NCBI GenBank assembly: GCA_023386155.1
Contig: JAEWKH010000082.1
Span: 1-60,774, forward strand
Direction of reading: 5' to 3'
DNA length: 60,774 nucleotides
Source of the DNA: Pseudomonadota bacterium
GTDB lineage: Bacteria > Pseudomonadota > Alphaproteobacteria > Rhizobiales > Beijerinckiaceae
Positions 26,744 to 35,134 of this stretch are shown piece after piece. Within the stretch, counting starts at the first letter, position 1, and each line of letters begins with the position of its first letter. A program made the position numbers and the translations under genes. The notes below the pieces were generated by a model, which was not told the DNA's origin, did no database searches, and saw nothing but the letters and a program-made list of their open reading frames with translations.

Positions 26744-27145
26744 TTAGCGGACGTCGAGATGATATCTGGCGATCCTGGTCGTGCCGTCTGGAAACACGGC
26801 TTCGACTTGGAACGTGTCGGAGCCTTGGTAGCCAGGTGAGGGGACATAGAAGACGAGGGTGCTGGGGGCTCGCTTCATATTGCAATGTGCTCGAATGTTT
26901 TCCTTGTTGAACCTGGGATAGTCCATACCTTGCTGAATATTGATCTTGCCATTCCGAGGCTGCTCGATGACCTGAACGCTCGTCGACCCCAGCGAGCCGC
27001 ATTCCGGATTGAGGGCGCCGAAGCTATCGACCTTGAGAGGCTTGCCATTCAACACGACACGGGCAGTACCCGTTGTTGAGCCGGTCGTGTTGCAGCCTGC
27101 TACCAAGGCGGTGCCGAGAAGAGCGATGAAACTATAAGTGCGCAT
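26744..27145 (-). CDS. small lipoprotein with beta-rich domain
   Basis: A 133-residue predicted lipoprotein: after MRTYSFIALLGTAL comes the lipobox LVAGC, so the mature protein would be anchored through that Cys. The rest looks like one immunoglobulin-like beta domain, ending VFYVPSPGYQGSDTFQVEAV and a final strand. The unannotated exported protein at 33206-33580 shares the FYV..PGY.G.D.F pattern and general layout, so the two are probably paralogues. The ATG at 27145 is preferred; a TTG 12 bases earlier is possible. It separates the nitrilase gene from grxC, which are usually adjacent, so it may be an insertion. Function unknown. Confidence 0.7.
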   Translation of the reverse strand: MRTYSFIALLGTALVAGCNTTGSTTGTARVVLNGKPLKVDSFGALNPECGSLGSTSVQVIEQPRNGKINIQQGMDYPRFNKENIRAHCNMKRAPSTLVFYVPSPGYQGSDTFQVEAVFPDGTTRIARYHLDVR

Positions 27146-27269
27146 GCGTGCCCCCAAAGAATATTCAGAGGCACTATTATCTATCGATATATTATATCAC
27201 AAGCGATCGTCAGAGAGGGGACGAGAAAGAACCGGCCTGTAGCATCCATGCACCACACAGCTTTGAATT

Positions 27270-27527
27270 TCACGCCGCAAGCAGCCGCTCTAACTCACCC
27301 CTGTCATCAAGAGCATACAGGTCATCGCAGCCGCCGACATGTCTTTCGCCGATGAAGATCTGCGGAACGGTGGACCGGCCCTTCGCCCTCTGGATCATCT
27401 CCGCGCGGGCTTCCGGCTTCTTCTCGATGTCGATCTCGGTGAAGGCGGCGCCTTTTTCCTCGAGAAGTCTCTTGGCGGCCGAGCAATAGGGGCACCAGCT
27501 CTTTGTGTAGATCGTGATAGGCGGCAT
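27270..27527 (-). CDS. grxC: glutaredoxin 3
   Basis: An 85-residue thioredoxin-fold protein that uses glutathione to reduce disulfides in the cytoplasm. The dithiol active site CPYC is at residues 12-15, followed by the glutathione-binding TVPQIFIG (with the cis-proline) and VGGCDDL. Length is exactly that of class I bacterial glutaredoxins. It lies 51 bases downstream of comF on the same strand and upstream of the lipoprotein and nitrilase genes. Confidence 0.95.
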   Translation of the reverse strand: MPPITIYTKSWCPYCSAAKRLLEEKGAAFTEIDIEKKPEARAEMIQRAKGRSTVPQIFIGERHVGGCDDLYALDDRGELERLLAA

Positions 27528-27578
27528 GACAGGGGGTTCTCCATCGATGGCGAGGATATAGGAAGCCTTGGGCTATCA

Positions 27579-28361
27579 TCACAACTCCTGGACAACTCTG
27601 GCAAAGGCCAGAATGTCCACCGCGGCGGCGCCCGAGCGCAGGAGCGCCCGCGAGGCCGCATTGGCCGTGGAGCCCGTGGTCAGCACGTCGTCGATCAGGA
27701 GCACCCGTTTCCCTTTCAGCAGCGCCTTCGCCGCAGGCGGGACCCGGAAGGCGCCCTGCAGATTCTCCTGCCGCTGCGCCTTGGTGAGCCCGACCTGGCG
27801 GCGGGTGTGCTTGACGCGCACGAGCAGGAAGGGATCGCAAGGCACGCCGCTCCCGGATGAAACCGCCCGGGCCAGCGCCATCGCCTGGTTGAACCGCCGC
27901 CGCCACAGCCGCCAGCGATGCAGCGGCACGGGGACGATCACGTCGGCATCGGCCAGGAGGTCCGCGCCCGCCCGGGCCATCATCCCGCCCATGGCCCGGG
28001 CGAGTTCCAGGCGGTCGTTGTACTTGAGACGGTGCACGAGCAGGCTGGCCGTGCCGTCGTACTCGGCCACGGCCCTGGCCCGCCCGAAGACCGGCGGGTC
28101 GGCGATGGCCGCGGGCGAGAGGAGCGGCTGGCCGAGATCCACCGCGAAGGGCGTTCCCAGGCGCTCGCAGAAGGGCCGCTCGATGAAGCGGATCTGCGAC
28201 CAGCAGGCAGCGCAGAGGGCATGAGGCTCCCCCGTGGCGGCCTGGCAGGCGATGCAGGTCGGCGGGTAGAGCAGCCCGAGGGCCAGGCGCCAGAGGTCCC
28301 GCCCCCCGTGACGGAGGCGGGTGCCCAGGAGGGCGGGCTGGGCTTCAATGGGCTCGCTCAT
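27579..28361 (-). CDS. ComF-family phosphoribosyltransferase-like protein
   Basis: A 260-residue ComF/GntX protein. An N-terminal zinc-ribbon part carries paired cysteines (PTCIACQ and ALCAACW), and the C-terminal half is a type I phosphoribosyltransferase fold with the PRPP loop VLLIDDVLTTGST at about residues 215-227 and VPVPLHRWRLWRRRFNQA. In naturally competent bacteria ComF acts in DNA uptake; in Rhizobiales its role is unproven. It is divergent from the methyltransferase gene at 28461, with a 99-bp gap, and leads into grxC. Confidence 0.88.
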   Translation of the reverse strand: MSEPIEAQPALLGTRLRHGGRDLWRLALGLLYPPTCIACQAATGEPHALCAACWSQIRFIERPFCERLGTPFAVDLGQPLLSPAAIADPPVFGRARAVAEYDGTASLLVHRLKYNDRLELARAMGGMMARAGADLLADADVIVPVPLHRWRLWRRRFNQAMALARAVSSGSGVPCDPFLLVRVKHTRRQVGLTKAQRQENLQGAFRVPPAAKALLKGKRVLLIDDVLTTGSTANAASRALLRSGAAAVDILAFARVVQEL

Positions 28362-28460
28362 GGGCGAAGCTTAGCCGATGGACGATTGCCTGCCATCTCT
28401 TCCTTGAGGGGGCAAAAAAAGCTTGGTTCTTGCACCGGTCCACGCCATATCGAGCGCCTC

Positions 28461-29345
28461 ATGAGCATGCCCCTTGTCTTCGACCGCCCTCTCGTCCGCC
28501 GCCGACTGGTCCGTGCGCGCAAGCAAGGCTATGCCGATTTTCTCCTGGTCCGCGCCGTCGAGGATCTGGAGGAGCGGCTCTCCACGGTGCTGCGGACGTT
28601 TTCCCTCGCGCTCGACGTGGGCACGCCGACGCCAGCCGCGGCCGAGATGCTGCGCCGGAGTGGGCGCGCCGAGGCTGTGATCCGCCTGTCCTCGGCTCCC
28701 GAGCCCGGAAGCGTTCTTGGGGACGAGGAGCGCCTGCCGTTCGCGGGCGAGCGCTTCGATCTCGCCGTGTCCCTTCTGGCCCTGCACGGCGTCAACGACC
28801 TGCCGGGTTCGCTCGTCCAGATCCGCCGCGCCCTCAAGCCCGACGGCCTCTTCATCGGCGCGCTCCTGGGCGGCTCGACCCTGACCGAGCTGCGCCAGTC
28901 CCTGACCCAGGCGGAGGCCGAGATCGAAGGCGGCGTGAGCCCGCGCGTGGCGCCCTTCGCCGACCTCCGCGACATCGGAGGCCTGCTGCAGCGCGCGGGC
29001 TTCGCCCTGCCGGTCACCGATTCGGACATCGTCCGGGTGCGCTATGCCAACGCTTTCGCGCTCATGCAGGACCTGCGCCGGATGGGGCTGACCAATGCCC
29101 TGCACGACCGCCGCAGGACGCCGCTGCGCCGCGCGACCCTGATGCGGACGGCCGAGATCTATGCGGAGCGGTTCGGCGACCCGGACGGGCGCGTTCCGGC
29201 AACCTTCGAGATCGTCTGGCTCTCCGGCTGGACGCCGCACGAAAGCCAGCAGAAGCCTCTGCGCCCCGGCTCCGCCAGGACGCGGCTCGCCGATGCCCTA
29301 GGCGTGAAGGAGGGGGCGCCGGCGCCCAGGCTCGACAAGAAGTGA
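28461..29345 (+). CDS. SAM-dependent methyltransferase, BioC/NDUFAF5-like
   Basis: A 294-residue protein with the N terminus FDRPLVRRRLVRARKQGYADFLLVRAVEDLEERL, characteristic of the group related to mitochondrial NDUFAF5 and to BioC. The Rossmann core has ALDVGTPTPAAAEML (the usual glycine-rich motif is altered) and LAVSLLALHGVNDLPGSLVQIRRALKPDGLF. NDUFAF5 relatives hydroxylate or modify a complex I subunit; the bacterial substrate is unknown. The start is ATG 28461, although the frame is open much further upstream opposite comF. The degenerate SAM loop makes methylation itself uncertain. Confidence 0.8.
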   Translation: MSMPLVFDRPLVRRRLVRARKQGYADFLLVRAVEDLEERLSTVLRTFSLALDVGTPTPAAAEMLRRSGRAEAVIRLSSAPEPGSVLGDEERLPFAGERFDLAVSLLALHGVNDLPGSLVQIRRALKPDGLFIGALLGGSTLTELRQSLTQAEAEIEGGVSPRVAPFADLRDIGGLLQRAGFALPVTDSDIVRVRYANAFALMQDLRRMGLTNALHDRRRTPLRRATLMRTAEIYAERFGDPDGRVPATFEIVWLSGWTPHESQQKPLRPGSARTRLADALGVKEGAPAPRLDKK

Positions 29346-29423
29346 TTCTCATCTCGCTTTGGGCTTCACCCGGGTTGCCCTATCTTCATTCCTGAGACGA
29401 CTTCTCTGGAAGGCGATGGACCC

Positions 29424-29789
29424 ATGAAAGAGCCCGGCCCGGATCATCCCATCACCGTCACGAAGAACCCGCACCGCATCCGGGTCATGCTCGGCGGCTT
29501 CATCGTCGCCGAGACCACGCAGGCGCTCACCCTGCAGGAGGCGACCCTCCCGCCCGTGCAGTACATCCCCCGCGAGGACGTGCACATGGACCTTCTCGAC
29601 TCCACCGATCACAGGACCCATTGTCCCTACAAGGGCGATGCCTCGTATTTCACGGTCAACGGCGGCGGGCTCGTGCGGGAGAATGCGGCCTGGAGCTATG
29701 AGGAGCCTGCTCCCTCGGTCGCGGCCATCAAGGGGCATCTGGCCTTCTACCCGGAGAAGGTCGACGCCATCGAGGAATTCCCCGATTAG
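29424..29789 (+). CDS. DUF427-family protein
   Basis: A 121-residue protein covering one complete DUF427 domain: HPITVTKNPHRIRVMLGG at the start, YIPREDVHMDLL, then the conserved core HRTHCPYKGDASYFTVNGGG and AAWSYEEPAPS, ending with HLAFYPEKVDAIEE. The family folds as a small beta barrel and its biochemical role is not known to me. Residues Cys and Lys in THCPYKGDA are nearly invariant and could form an active site. The start at 29424 is reasonable. It is followed by the double-hairpin repeat copy B and then the alcohol dehydrogenase gene. Confidence 0.87.
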   Translation: MKEPGPDHPITVTKNPHRIRVMLGGFIVAETTQALTLQEATLPPVQYIPREDVHMDLLDSTDHRTHCPYKGDASYFTVNGGGLVRENAAWSYEEPAPSVAAIKGHLAFYPEKVDAIEEFPD

Positions 29790-29858
29790 CCCTTCTCCTA
29801 ATGGCTGAAAGGATGCGGGTTGCTGGTGCTCCGTGCCCGGGGCAATCTTCGGCGATAG

Positions 29859-29973
29859 AGCATCGGACCCAAAAGTGGACTTGCACTTTTGGGATTGATC
29901 CGATGCTTCCTCTCTTGGCTGGCGCATCGTTGATTGCGGAAAACCGGGTCCACTTTTCCGCACGATGCGCTAG
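29859..29973 (+). repeat. double-hairpin repeat, copy B (complete)
   Basis: First half is the same as copy A (AGCATCGGA...TCCGATGCT). In the second half the outer stem is GCGCATCGT/ACGATGCGC instead of GCGCATCGGA/TCCGATGCGC, a compensated change. Its last bases (GCGCTAG) run directly into GAGGAAATCCC, the ribosome site of the alcohol dehydrogenase gene. Confidence 0.9.
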
Positions 29974-29983
29974 AGGAAATCCC

Positions 29984-31132
29984 ATGTCGCCCTTCACCTT
30001 CAACACCGCTCCGTCCCTCGTCGTCGGTTCCGGCAGCATCGCGCGCTTAGGGGAGATCGCGGCCCAGCGGCTCGGCCCCCGCGTGCTCCTGGTCACCGAT
30101 GCGGGCCTCGTGAAGGCCGGGCTGATCGCACCCGCTCTCCACACCCTGGAAGAGGCGGGAATCGCCGTCGAGGTGTTCGACGGCGTGGTGGCCGATCCGC
30201 CGGAGGAGGTGGTGCTGGCCGCCGCCGCCAAGGCGAAGGACTTCGACGCGCGGGCCGTGATCGGCTTCGGCGGCGGTTCGTCCATCGATGTGGCGAAGCT
30301 CGTCGCCCTTCTCGCAGCGAGCGGCGAGAGCCTTTCGGGGATCTACGGGGTCGGCGTCGCGAAGGGGCCGCGGCTGCCGCTGCTCGCCATTCCCACGACC
30401 GCCGGCACGGGATCGGAGGTCACGCCGATCTCCATCGTCACCACCGGCGCACACGAGAAGAAGGGCGTGGTTTCGCCCGTCATCATTCCGGACATCGCGC
30501 TGCTCGATCCCGACCTCACGGTCAACCTGCCGCCGCATGTGACGGCCGCGACCGGCATCGACGCGATGGTCCATGCCATCGAGGCCTATACCTCGACGAG
30601 CCCCAACAACAATCCGGTCTCGCAGGCGCTGGCGAAGGAGGCGCTGCGCCTTCTCGGCCGCAACATCGAACGGGCCGTTCATCATGGCCACGACATTGAA
30701 GCCCGTTCGGCCATGCTGCTCGGCTCCATGCTGGCGGGCCAGGCCTTCGCCAATTCCCCCGTGGCGGCCGTCCATGCGCTGGCCTATCCCATCGGCGGCC
30801 ATTTCGGCGTTCCGCATGGCCTGTCCAACGCGCTCGTGCTCCCGCATGTGCTGCGATTCAACGCCAGCGCCTGCGAGGCCACCTACGCGGAGCTTGCGCC
30901 TCATGCCTTCCCCGACCTCGAGGGACGCGCGACGGCAGCGGCCTTCGTCGAGGCGCTCGCCGCCCTGTGCGCGAAGGTCGGGCTCCAGCCGCGCCTGCGC
31001 GATGTGGGCATTCCGCAGGACGCCGTGCCGATGATGGCCGCGGACGCCATGAAGCAGACGCGGCTTCTCGTGAACAATCCGCGCCCGCTCGCCCTCGAGG
31101 ATGCGCGCGCCATCTACGAAGCAGCCTGGTGA
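29984..31132 (+). CDS. iron-containing alcohol dehydrogenase (maleylacetate-reductase-like group)
   Basis: A 382-residue group III dehydrogenase that reduces aldehydes or ketones, or oxidises alcohols, with NAD(P)H and a metal. The nucleotide site GFGGGSSIDVAK and TTAGTGSEVTPIS are intact, and the metal ligands are in GIDAMVHAIEAY (Asp, His) and AAVHALAYPIGGHFGVPHG (two His). The start is ATG 29984, with GAGGAA five bases upstream. The open frame continues 61 codons further up straight through the double-hairpin repeat, but those residues are repeat-encoded and not part of the enzyme. The thioesterase gene follows at once, suggesting an operon. Confidence 0.9.
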   Translation: MSPFTFNTAPSLVVGSGSIARLGEIAAQRLGPRVLLVTDAGLVKAGLIAPALHTLEEAGIAVEVFDGVVADPPEEVVLAAAAKAKDFDARAVIGFGGGSSIDVAKLVALLAASGESLSGIYGVGVAKGPRLPLLAIPTTAGTGSEVTPISIVTTGAHEKKGVVSPVIIPDIALLDPDLTVNLPPHVTAATGIDAMVHAIEAYTSTSPNNNPVSQALAKEALRLLGRNIERAVHHGHDIEARSAMLLGSMLAGQAFANSPVAAVHALAYPIGGHFGVPHGLSNALVLPHVLRFNASACEATYAELAPHAFPDLEGRATAAAFVEALAALCAKVGLQPRLRDVGIPQDAVPMMAADAMKQTRLLVNNPRPLALEDARAIYEAAW

Positions 31133-31139
31133 CGATCCG

Positions 31140-31574
31140 ATGGCAGACCGTTCACCACGTTCCAACCGCTCCGCCTTCAGGCTCTTTCGTCCCATCGCGA
31201 CCCGCTGGATGGACAACGATGCCTATGGGCACGTGAACAACGTTCACTACTATTCCTATTTCGACTCCGCCGTGAACGGCTGGCTCATCGAGAACGGCCT
31301 TCTCGCCATCGCCGAGAGCCCCGTCATCGGTCTCGTGGTGGAATCGGGCTGCACCTATTTCGAGAGCGTCGCCTTTCCCGATGCCCTGGAGGCCGGTATC
31401 GCGGTCGCCCATCTCGGGCGGTCCTCGGTGCGCTATCGCATCGGGATTTTCAAAAGCGGTGCCGACGAGGCCTTGGCCCAGGGGCATTTCGTCCATGTCT
31501 ATGTGGACCGGGCGACCCGGCGGCCGGTGGAGATCCCGCCCTCGACGCGTGCGATGCTCAGCGAACTGGCCTGA
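31140..31574 (+). CDS. 4HBT-family acyl-CoA thioesterase
   Basis: A 144-residue hotdog-fold thioesterase of the FadM/YbgC group, with the active-site segment RWMDNDAYGHVNNVHYYSYFDSA, in which the Asp of DNDAYGH is catalytic in the family, and the strand GLVVESGCTYFESVAFPD. It would hydrolyse acyl-CoA esters in the cytoplasm. The ATG at 31140 lies seven bases after the alcohol dehydrogenase stop, so the two are co-transcribed. Its last 17 bases overlap the end of the DMT permease gene on the opposite strand. Confidence 0.87.
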   Translation: MADRSPRSNRSAFRLFRPIATRWMDNDAYGHVNNVHYYSYFDSAVNGWLIENGLLAIAESPVIGLVVESGCTYFESVAFPDALEAGIAVAHLGRSSVRYRIGIFKSGADEALAQGHFVHVYVDRATRRPVEIPPSTRAMLSELA

Positions 31575-32484
31575 GCCTTCCGCTGAAGGAGACCAGCGCC
31601 ACGCCTGCCAGCACCACGGCGCCGCCGGTGAGTTCACGCAGGCCGATGGTCTCGTTGAGGAAGAGAACGGCGAGGATCGTCGTCCAGACCGGCTGGAGAT
31701 AGCCGACCATCGAGGCCCTGGTGGGACCGGCGCGGCGGATGAGCCGCATGAAGAGCAGGATCGGCAGGGCGGTCGAGACGATGCCGAGCGCCAGCAGCGA
31801 CGCTGCGCTGCCCGGCACCGCCACGAAGGCGGAAGGGCCCGCGACGGCGAGCGCCAGAGCGGTCGCCGGAATGGCGGAGCAGATCTGCTGGCCGAGAGCG
31901 AGGCGGGCCGGATCCGCATGCTTGATCGAGCGGACATAGAGGTTCGCAGTGGCATAGCTGAGGGCCGTCGCCACCATGGTCAGCGCCCCCCGGGCGCTGA
32001 TGCCGCTGTCCGGCAGGGCCGCAGGTCCGATGAGGATGCCCATGCCGGCAAGGCCGACGAGGACGCCGGCGAAGCGCCGGAGGGTCAGCCGCTCGTCCGC
32101 AAAGAGCAGGTGCGACAGGACCGCCACGATGAGCGGCCCGGAGGCCTGGATCATGGCCGCCGGGGCGGTTCCGATCTGGGTCAGCGCATGAGCCACGAGG
32201 ACGTTCGGAACCCAGCCGTTGAGGGCGCCGAGGACCACCCAATGATGCCACTGGCCGTTGTCGGGGCGGATGCTCTTGGCCTGCACGGCGAACCATAGGC
32301 CAAGGATTGCTGCGCCGACGAGGCCGCGCATGGCGGCCAGCACGAAAGGATTGAGGTTTCCGCTCAGCTTGATGAACAGGAAGGATGTCGACCACAGCAT
32401 CGAGCAGGCGATGAGGTTGACCGCCATGAAGGCCGGGGTCGGGGCAGCGGGAAGCGCGGCGGCTTCTCCCTGTGCGGCGGACAT
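31558..32484 (-). CDS. EamA/DMT-family membrane transporter
   Basis: A 308-residue inner-membrane protein with about ten hydrophobic segments in two EamA repeats; AVNLIACSMLWSTSFLFIK opens the first half and the second ends NETIGLRELTGGAVVLAGVALV, the usual closing helix. It is a predicted exporter of unknown substrate. The frame is open 105 codons further upstream, but that part lies over the mutT gene in another frame; ATG 32484 is the credible start. It follows mutT by only eight bases on the same strand, so the two are likely co-transcribed. Confidence 0.85.
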   Translation of the reverse strand: MSAAQGEAAALPAAPTPAFMAVNLIACSMLWSTSFLFIKLSGNLNPFVLAAMRGLVGAAILGLWFAVQAKSIRPDNGQWHHWVVLGALNGWVPNVLVAHALTQIGTAPAAMIQASGPLIVAVLSHLLFADERLTLRRFAGVLVGLAGMGILIGPAALPDSGISARGALTMVATALSYATANLYVRSIKHADPARLALGQQICSAIPATALALAVAGPSAFVAVPGSAASLLALGIVSTALPILLFMRLIRRAGPTRASMVGYLQPVWTTILAVLFLNETIGLRELTGGAVVLAGVALVSFSGRLRPVR

Positions 32485-32492
32485 GCGCGGCC

Positions 32493-32903
32493 TCAGACCA
32501 GCAGATCGACGAGGAACGGGATCAGCGGCTCGTCGGCCGGCGGCATGGGATAGGAGCGCAGCTCCTGCGCCTTGACCCATTTCAGGGCCTGGCCCTCGAG
32601 CGGCTGCACGAAGCCCTCCCAGCGGCGGCAGATGTAGAGGGGCATGAGCAGGTGGAAGGTCTCGTAGGGGTGGCTCGCGAAGGTCAGCGGCGCCAGGCAG
32701 GGCTCCTTCACGGTGATGCCGAGCTCCTCGCGCAGCTCGCGAATCAGCGTCTCCTCCGGCCGCTCGCCCGGCTCCACCTTGCCGCCGGGAAACTCCCACA
32801 GGCCGGCAAGCTGCTTTCCCTCCGGGCGCTGCGCCAGAAGGATGCGGTTGTCCGTGTCGATCAGGGCGACGGCAACGACGAGGGTGAGCTTGAGAGGGGG
32901 CAC
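32493..32903 (-). CDS. mutT: MutT-type Nudix hydrolase (8-oxo-dGTP diphosphatase)
   Basis: A 136-residue Nudix protein with the complete box GGKVEPGERPEETLIRELREELG, plus LLAQRPEGKQLAGLWEFPGG and LKWVKAQELRSYPMPPAD typical of MutT, which removes oxidised guanine nucleotides before they enter DNA. No ATG precedes the first strand (KLTLVVAVALID), so I place the start at GTG 32903; a ribosome site is not obvious. The frame remains open upstream through the double-hairpin repeat copy H, giving a 194-codon frame whose first part is repeat-encoded. It lies near argJ and secA, as in many Rhizobiales. Confidence 0.85.
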   Translation of the reverse strand: MPPLKLTLVVAVALIDTDNRILLAQRPEGKQLAGLWEFPGGKVEPGERPEETLIRELREELGITVKEPCLAPLTFASHPYETFHLLMPLYICRRWEGFVQPLEGQALKWVKAQELRSYPMPPADEPLIPFLVDLLV

Positions 32904-32950
32904 GTATGGGATCCGCTGGAGGCCGTGACGTCGATAGGGTTCCGATCTCT

Positions 32951-33045
32951 TAGCGCATCGTGCGGAAAAGTGGATCCGGTTTTCGCTGACGCGATCCTCC
33001 GGATCCGCGAAGAACGATGCGCCAGCCAAGAGAACGAGCATCGGA
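32951..33045 (-). repeat. double-hairpin repeat, copy H (partial)
   Basis: Read on the minus strand it starts GAGCATCGG... with a damaged first half, then TCGTTCTTCGCGGATCCGG and GGATCCACTTTTCCGCACGATGCGCTA. The second-half stem CGATGCG is kept. It lies just upstream of mutT in the same orientation relative to the gene as copy B has to the alcohol dehydrogenase. Confidence 0.7.
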
Positions 33046-33205
33046 CCGGGAGCAAACAGGATTTCTCGCGGCTTCAAACGCCATCACGTGTGCCCCGGCA
33101 CAAGCCAGAGGCCGCCGGCGGCGCCTCCTTCTTGCTGGGCATATTTTCCAAGACACATATTGTCATGCAATGTAATGTCGTTTCTTATCGACAGTGGAGA
33201 ACCCT

Positions 33206-33580
33206 GTGAGAAAGCACATCTATCTGGCCGTTCTCGGCTCTGCCTGCATATCCCTTGGCGGTCCTGCGCAAGCCCAGGACTGCACCGTCCCGCCGATGAT
33301 GTTCAATTCGCATGTCGCGAACGTGGAAGGCGAGATGACTGTCAAGGCCGGCAAGGGCTGCGGCTTCGGCCTCAACGGTATCCAAGGTGCGATCCGTGAA
33401 GCGATGATCGTCCAGAAGCCCAAGGCCGGAATGGCAGGCGTTCGCGGCATCATGCCGTTCTACGTGGCGAAGCCCGGGTATCGGGGACCGGACGAGTTCG
33501 CCTATGCCATTGTCGGAACCGACCAGTTTGGCGGCCCCATGCGAGTCACCACGACGATCAAGGTCACGGTCGTTCCATAG
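33206..33580 (+). CDS. small exported beta-domain protein
   Basis: A 124-residue secreted or periplasmic protein: RKHIYLAVLGSACISLGGPAQA is a Sec signal peptide ending in an Ala-X-Ala site, followed by QDCTVPP. The mature part looks like a single immunoglobulin-like beta sandwich, ending FYVAKPGYRGPDEFAYAI and a final strand ITTIKVTVV-like sequence. Two cysteines (in QDCTV and GKGCGF) could form a disulfide. The lipoprotein at 26744-27145 is a likely paralogue. GTG 33206 has GGAGA seven bases upstream and is preferred to GTG 33194. Local composition is a little more AT-rich than neighbours. Function unknown. Confidence 0.7.
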   Translation: MRKHIYLAVLGSACISLGGPAQAQDCTVPPMMFNSHVANVEGEMTVKAGKGCGFGLNGIQGAIREAMIVQKPKAGMAGVRGIMPFYVAKPGYRGPDEFAYAIVGTDQFGGPMRVTTTIKVTVVP

Positions 33581-33592
33581 CCGAACCTCTGA

Positions 33593-34834
33593 TCAGCTCC
33601 GGTAGTCGCCGTTGATCTCCACATAGGCCTTGGTCAGGTCGCAGGTCCATGCGGTGGCCTCGCCCCGGCCGAGGCCGAGATCGACGCGGATCGTGATCTC
33701 GTCGCCCTTCATGTAGGCGGAGGTCCTGGCCTCGTCGTAATCCGGATCGCGGGCGCCCTTGACGGCGACGCGGATGTCGCCGAACCAGATCGCGAGCTTG
33801 TCGCGCTCGGCCGCTTCGCCGGCCTTGCCCACCGCCATGACCACGCGGCCCCAATTGGCGTCCTCGCCGGCGACCGCGGTCTTCACCAGCGGCGAGTTCG
33901 CGATCGCCATGGCGATCCGCTTGGCGGAAGTGGCGCCCGTGGCCCCGGTCACCTTCACGGTCACGAACTTGCGCGCGCCCTCGCCGTCGCGGGCGACCTG
34001 CTGGGCGAGATCGATCAGGAGGCTTTCCAGCGCGCCGCGGAACTCCTTCAGGCGCCGGTCGCTCGGCAGGGAGATGGCGGGAGCCCCCCTGGCGGCGGCG
34101 GCACCAGTGGCGAAGAACAGCAGCGTGTCGGACGTGGAGGTGTCGCTGTCCACCGTGACGCAGTTGAAGCTCTTGTCGGCCCCCTTCTTCAGGAGCGTCT
34201 GCAGCACCGGCGCGGCGATGGGCGCGTCCGTGAAGATGAAGGACAGCATGGTCGCCATGTCGGGGGCGATCATGCCGGCGCCCTTGGCGATTCCGTTGAT
34301 GGTCACCTCGACCCCGCCGATGCTGGCCGTGCGCGTCGCCACCTTCGGGAAGGTGTCGGTGGTCATGATGGCCTTGGCGGCATCGAGCCAGGCGGTGGGC
34401 TTCGCCTTCTTCTCGCAGGCCGCGAGCACGTTCTCGAACTTCGTCCCGTCGAGCGGCTCGCCGATCACGCCCGTGGAGGCGATGAAGACCTGCGAGGCCC
34501 GGCAGCCCGCCGCCTCGGCGGCGATATCGGCGGTGAGCTTGACCGCTTCCGCGCCCTTCTTGCCCGTGAAGGCATTGGCATTGCCGGAATTGACCACCAG
34601 CGCCCGGGCCGTGCCCTTGCCCAGGTTCTTGCGGCACCAATCGACCGGAGCCGAGGGGCATTTGGAGCGGGTGAACACGCCCGCCACGGTTGTGTCCTTG
34701 GGCAGGGTCACGTAGAGAACGTCGGTTCGGTTCTTGTATCGGATACCGGCTTCCGCCGTTGCGATCCTGACGCCGTCGATGGCGGGAAGCGTCGGAAACG
34801 ACTTGGGCGCAAGCGGAGACACGGTTTTGGACAT
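33593..34834 (-). CDS. argJ: bifunctional ornithine acetyltransferase / N-acetylglutamate synthase
   Basis: A 413-residue enzyme of arginine synthesis that moves acetyl from N-acetylornithine to glutamate, and in the bifunctional type also acetylates glutamate from acetyl-CoA. The precursor cleaves itself before a threonine: here Thr195 in KGAGMIAPDMATML, which becomes the nucleophile of the beta chain. VNSGNANAFTGKKG and the final TKAYVEINGDYRS are diagnostic. Whether it is mono- or bifunctional cannot be decided by reading. It lies between the small exported gene and the PpiC-type isomerase, on the isomerase's strand. Confidence 0.95.
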   Translation of the reverse strand: MSKTVSPLAPKSFPTLPAIDGVRIATAEAGIRYKNRTDVLYVTLPKDTTVAGVFTRSKCPSAPVDWCRKNLGKGTARALVVNSGNANAFTGKKGAEAVKLTADIAAEAAGCRASQVFIASTGVIGEPLDGTKFENVLAACEKKAKPTAWLDAAKAIMTTDTFPKVATRTASIGGVEVTINGIAKGAGMIAPDMATMLSFIFTDAPIAAPVLQTLLKKGADKSFNCVTVDSDTSTSDTLLFFATGAAAARGAPAISLPSDRRLKEFRGALESLLIDLAQQVARDGEGARKFVTVKVTGATGATSAKRIAMAIANSPLVKTAVAGEDANWGRVVMAVGKAGEAAERDKLAIWFGDIRVAVKGARDPDYDEARTSAYMKGDEITIRVDLGLGRGEATAWTCDLTKAYVEINGDYRS

Positions 34835-35134
34835 GGAAGAACTCGAAGAGAGCTGCTGGATACGACGTTGCGAGCCGCGACCTGTGGTTTTTTAAGGCTT
34901 TTTGTCAAGTCAAAGCTTCACCGCGCCGGAATCGGAAACGTCGGAACGACCATTCGGTGCCATCGTTGACACGATCCGCGAGGGCGGGGTCGATCCGAGC
35001 CGCATGGGCCGGCACAACAGGTGACGGACATCCGCCCTGGCGAAAGCGCGGGAAAAGCCTTCAGCCGGGAATGACGCCGGAAAACGAAAAGGGCGGCCTT
35101 TGAGGCCGCCCTGTCCAGTCAAAACGTTGAAGCC
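34835..35134. other. 300-bp intergenic region upstream of argJ
   Basis: No gene is visible. It contains the isomerase terminator at 35082-35111 and, on the minus strand near 34907-34902, a CTTGAC that could be a -35 element for argJ, but no convincing -10 follows at the usual distance. A short CAGCCGGGAATGACGCCGG resembles a remnant of the type 2 repeat. Confidence 0.3.
35082..35111 (-). terminator. rho-independent terminator of the peptidyl-prolyl isomerase gene
   Basis: GGGCGGCCT (35091-35099) pairs perfectly with AGGCCGCCC (35103-35111) around a three-base loop; on the minus strand TTTTCGTTTT follows. It is 24 bases past the stop. Confidence 0.85.

Noticed and set aside
29801..29983. N-terminal 61-residue extension of the alcohol dehydrogenase
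   Set aside because: It is encoded by repeat copy B, and a good ribosome site lies before ATG 29984.
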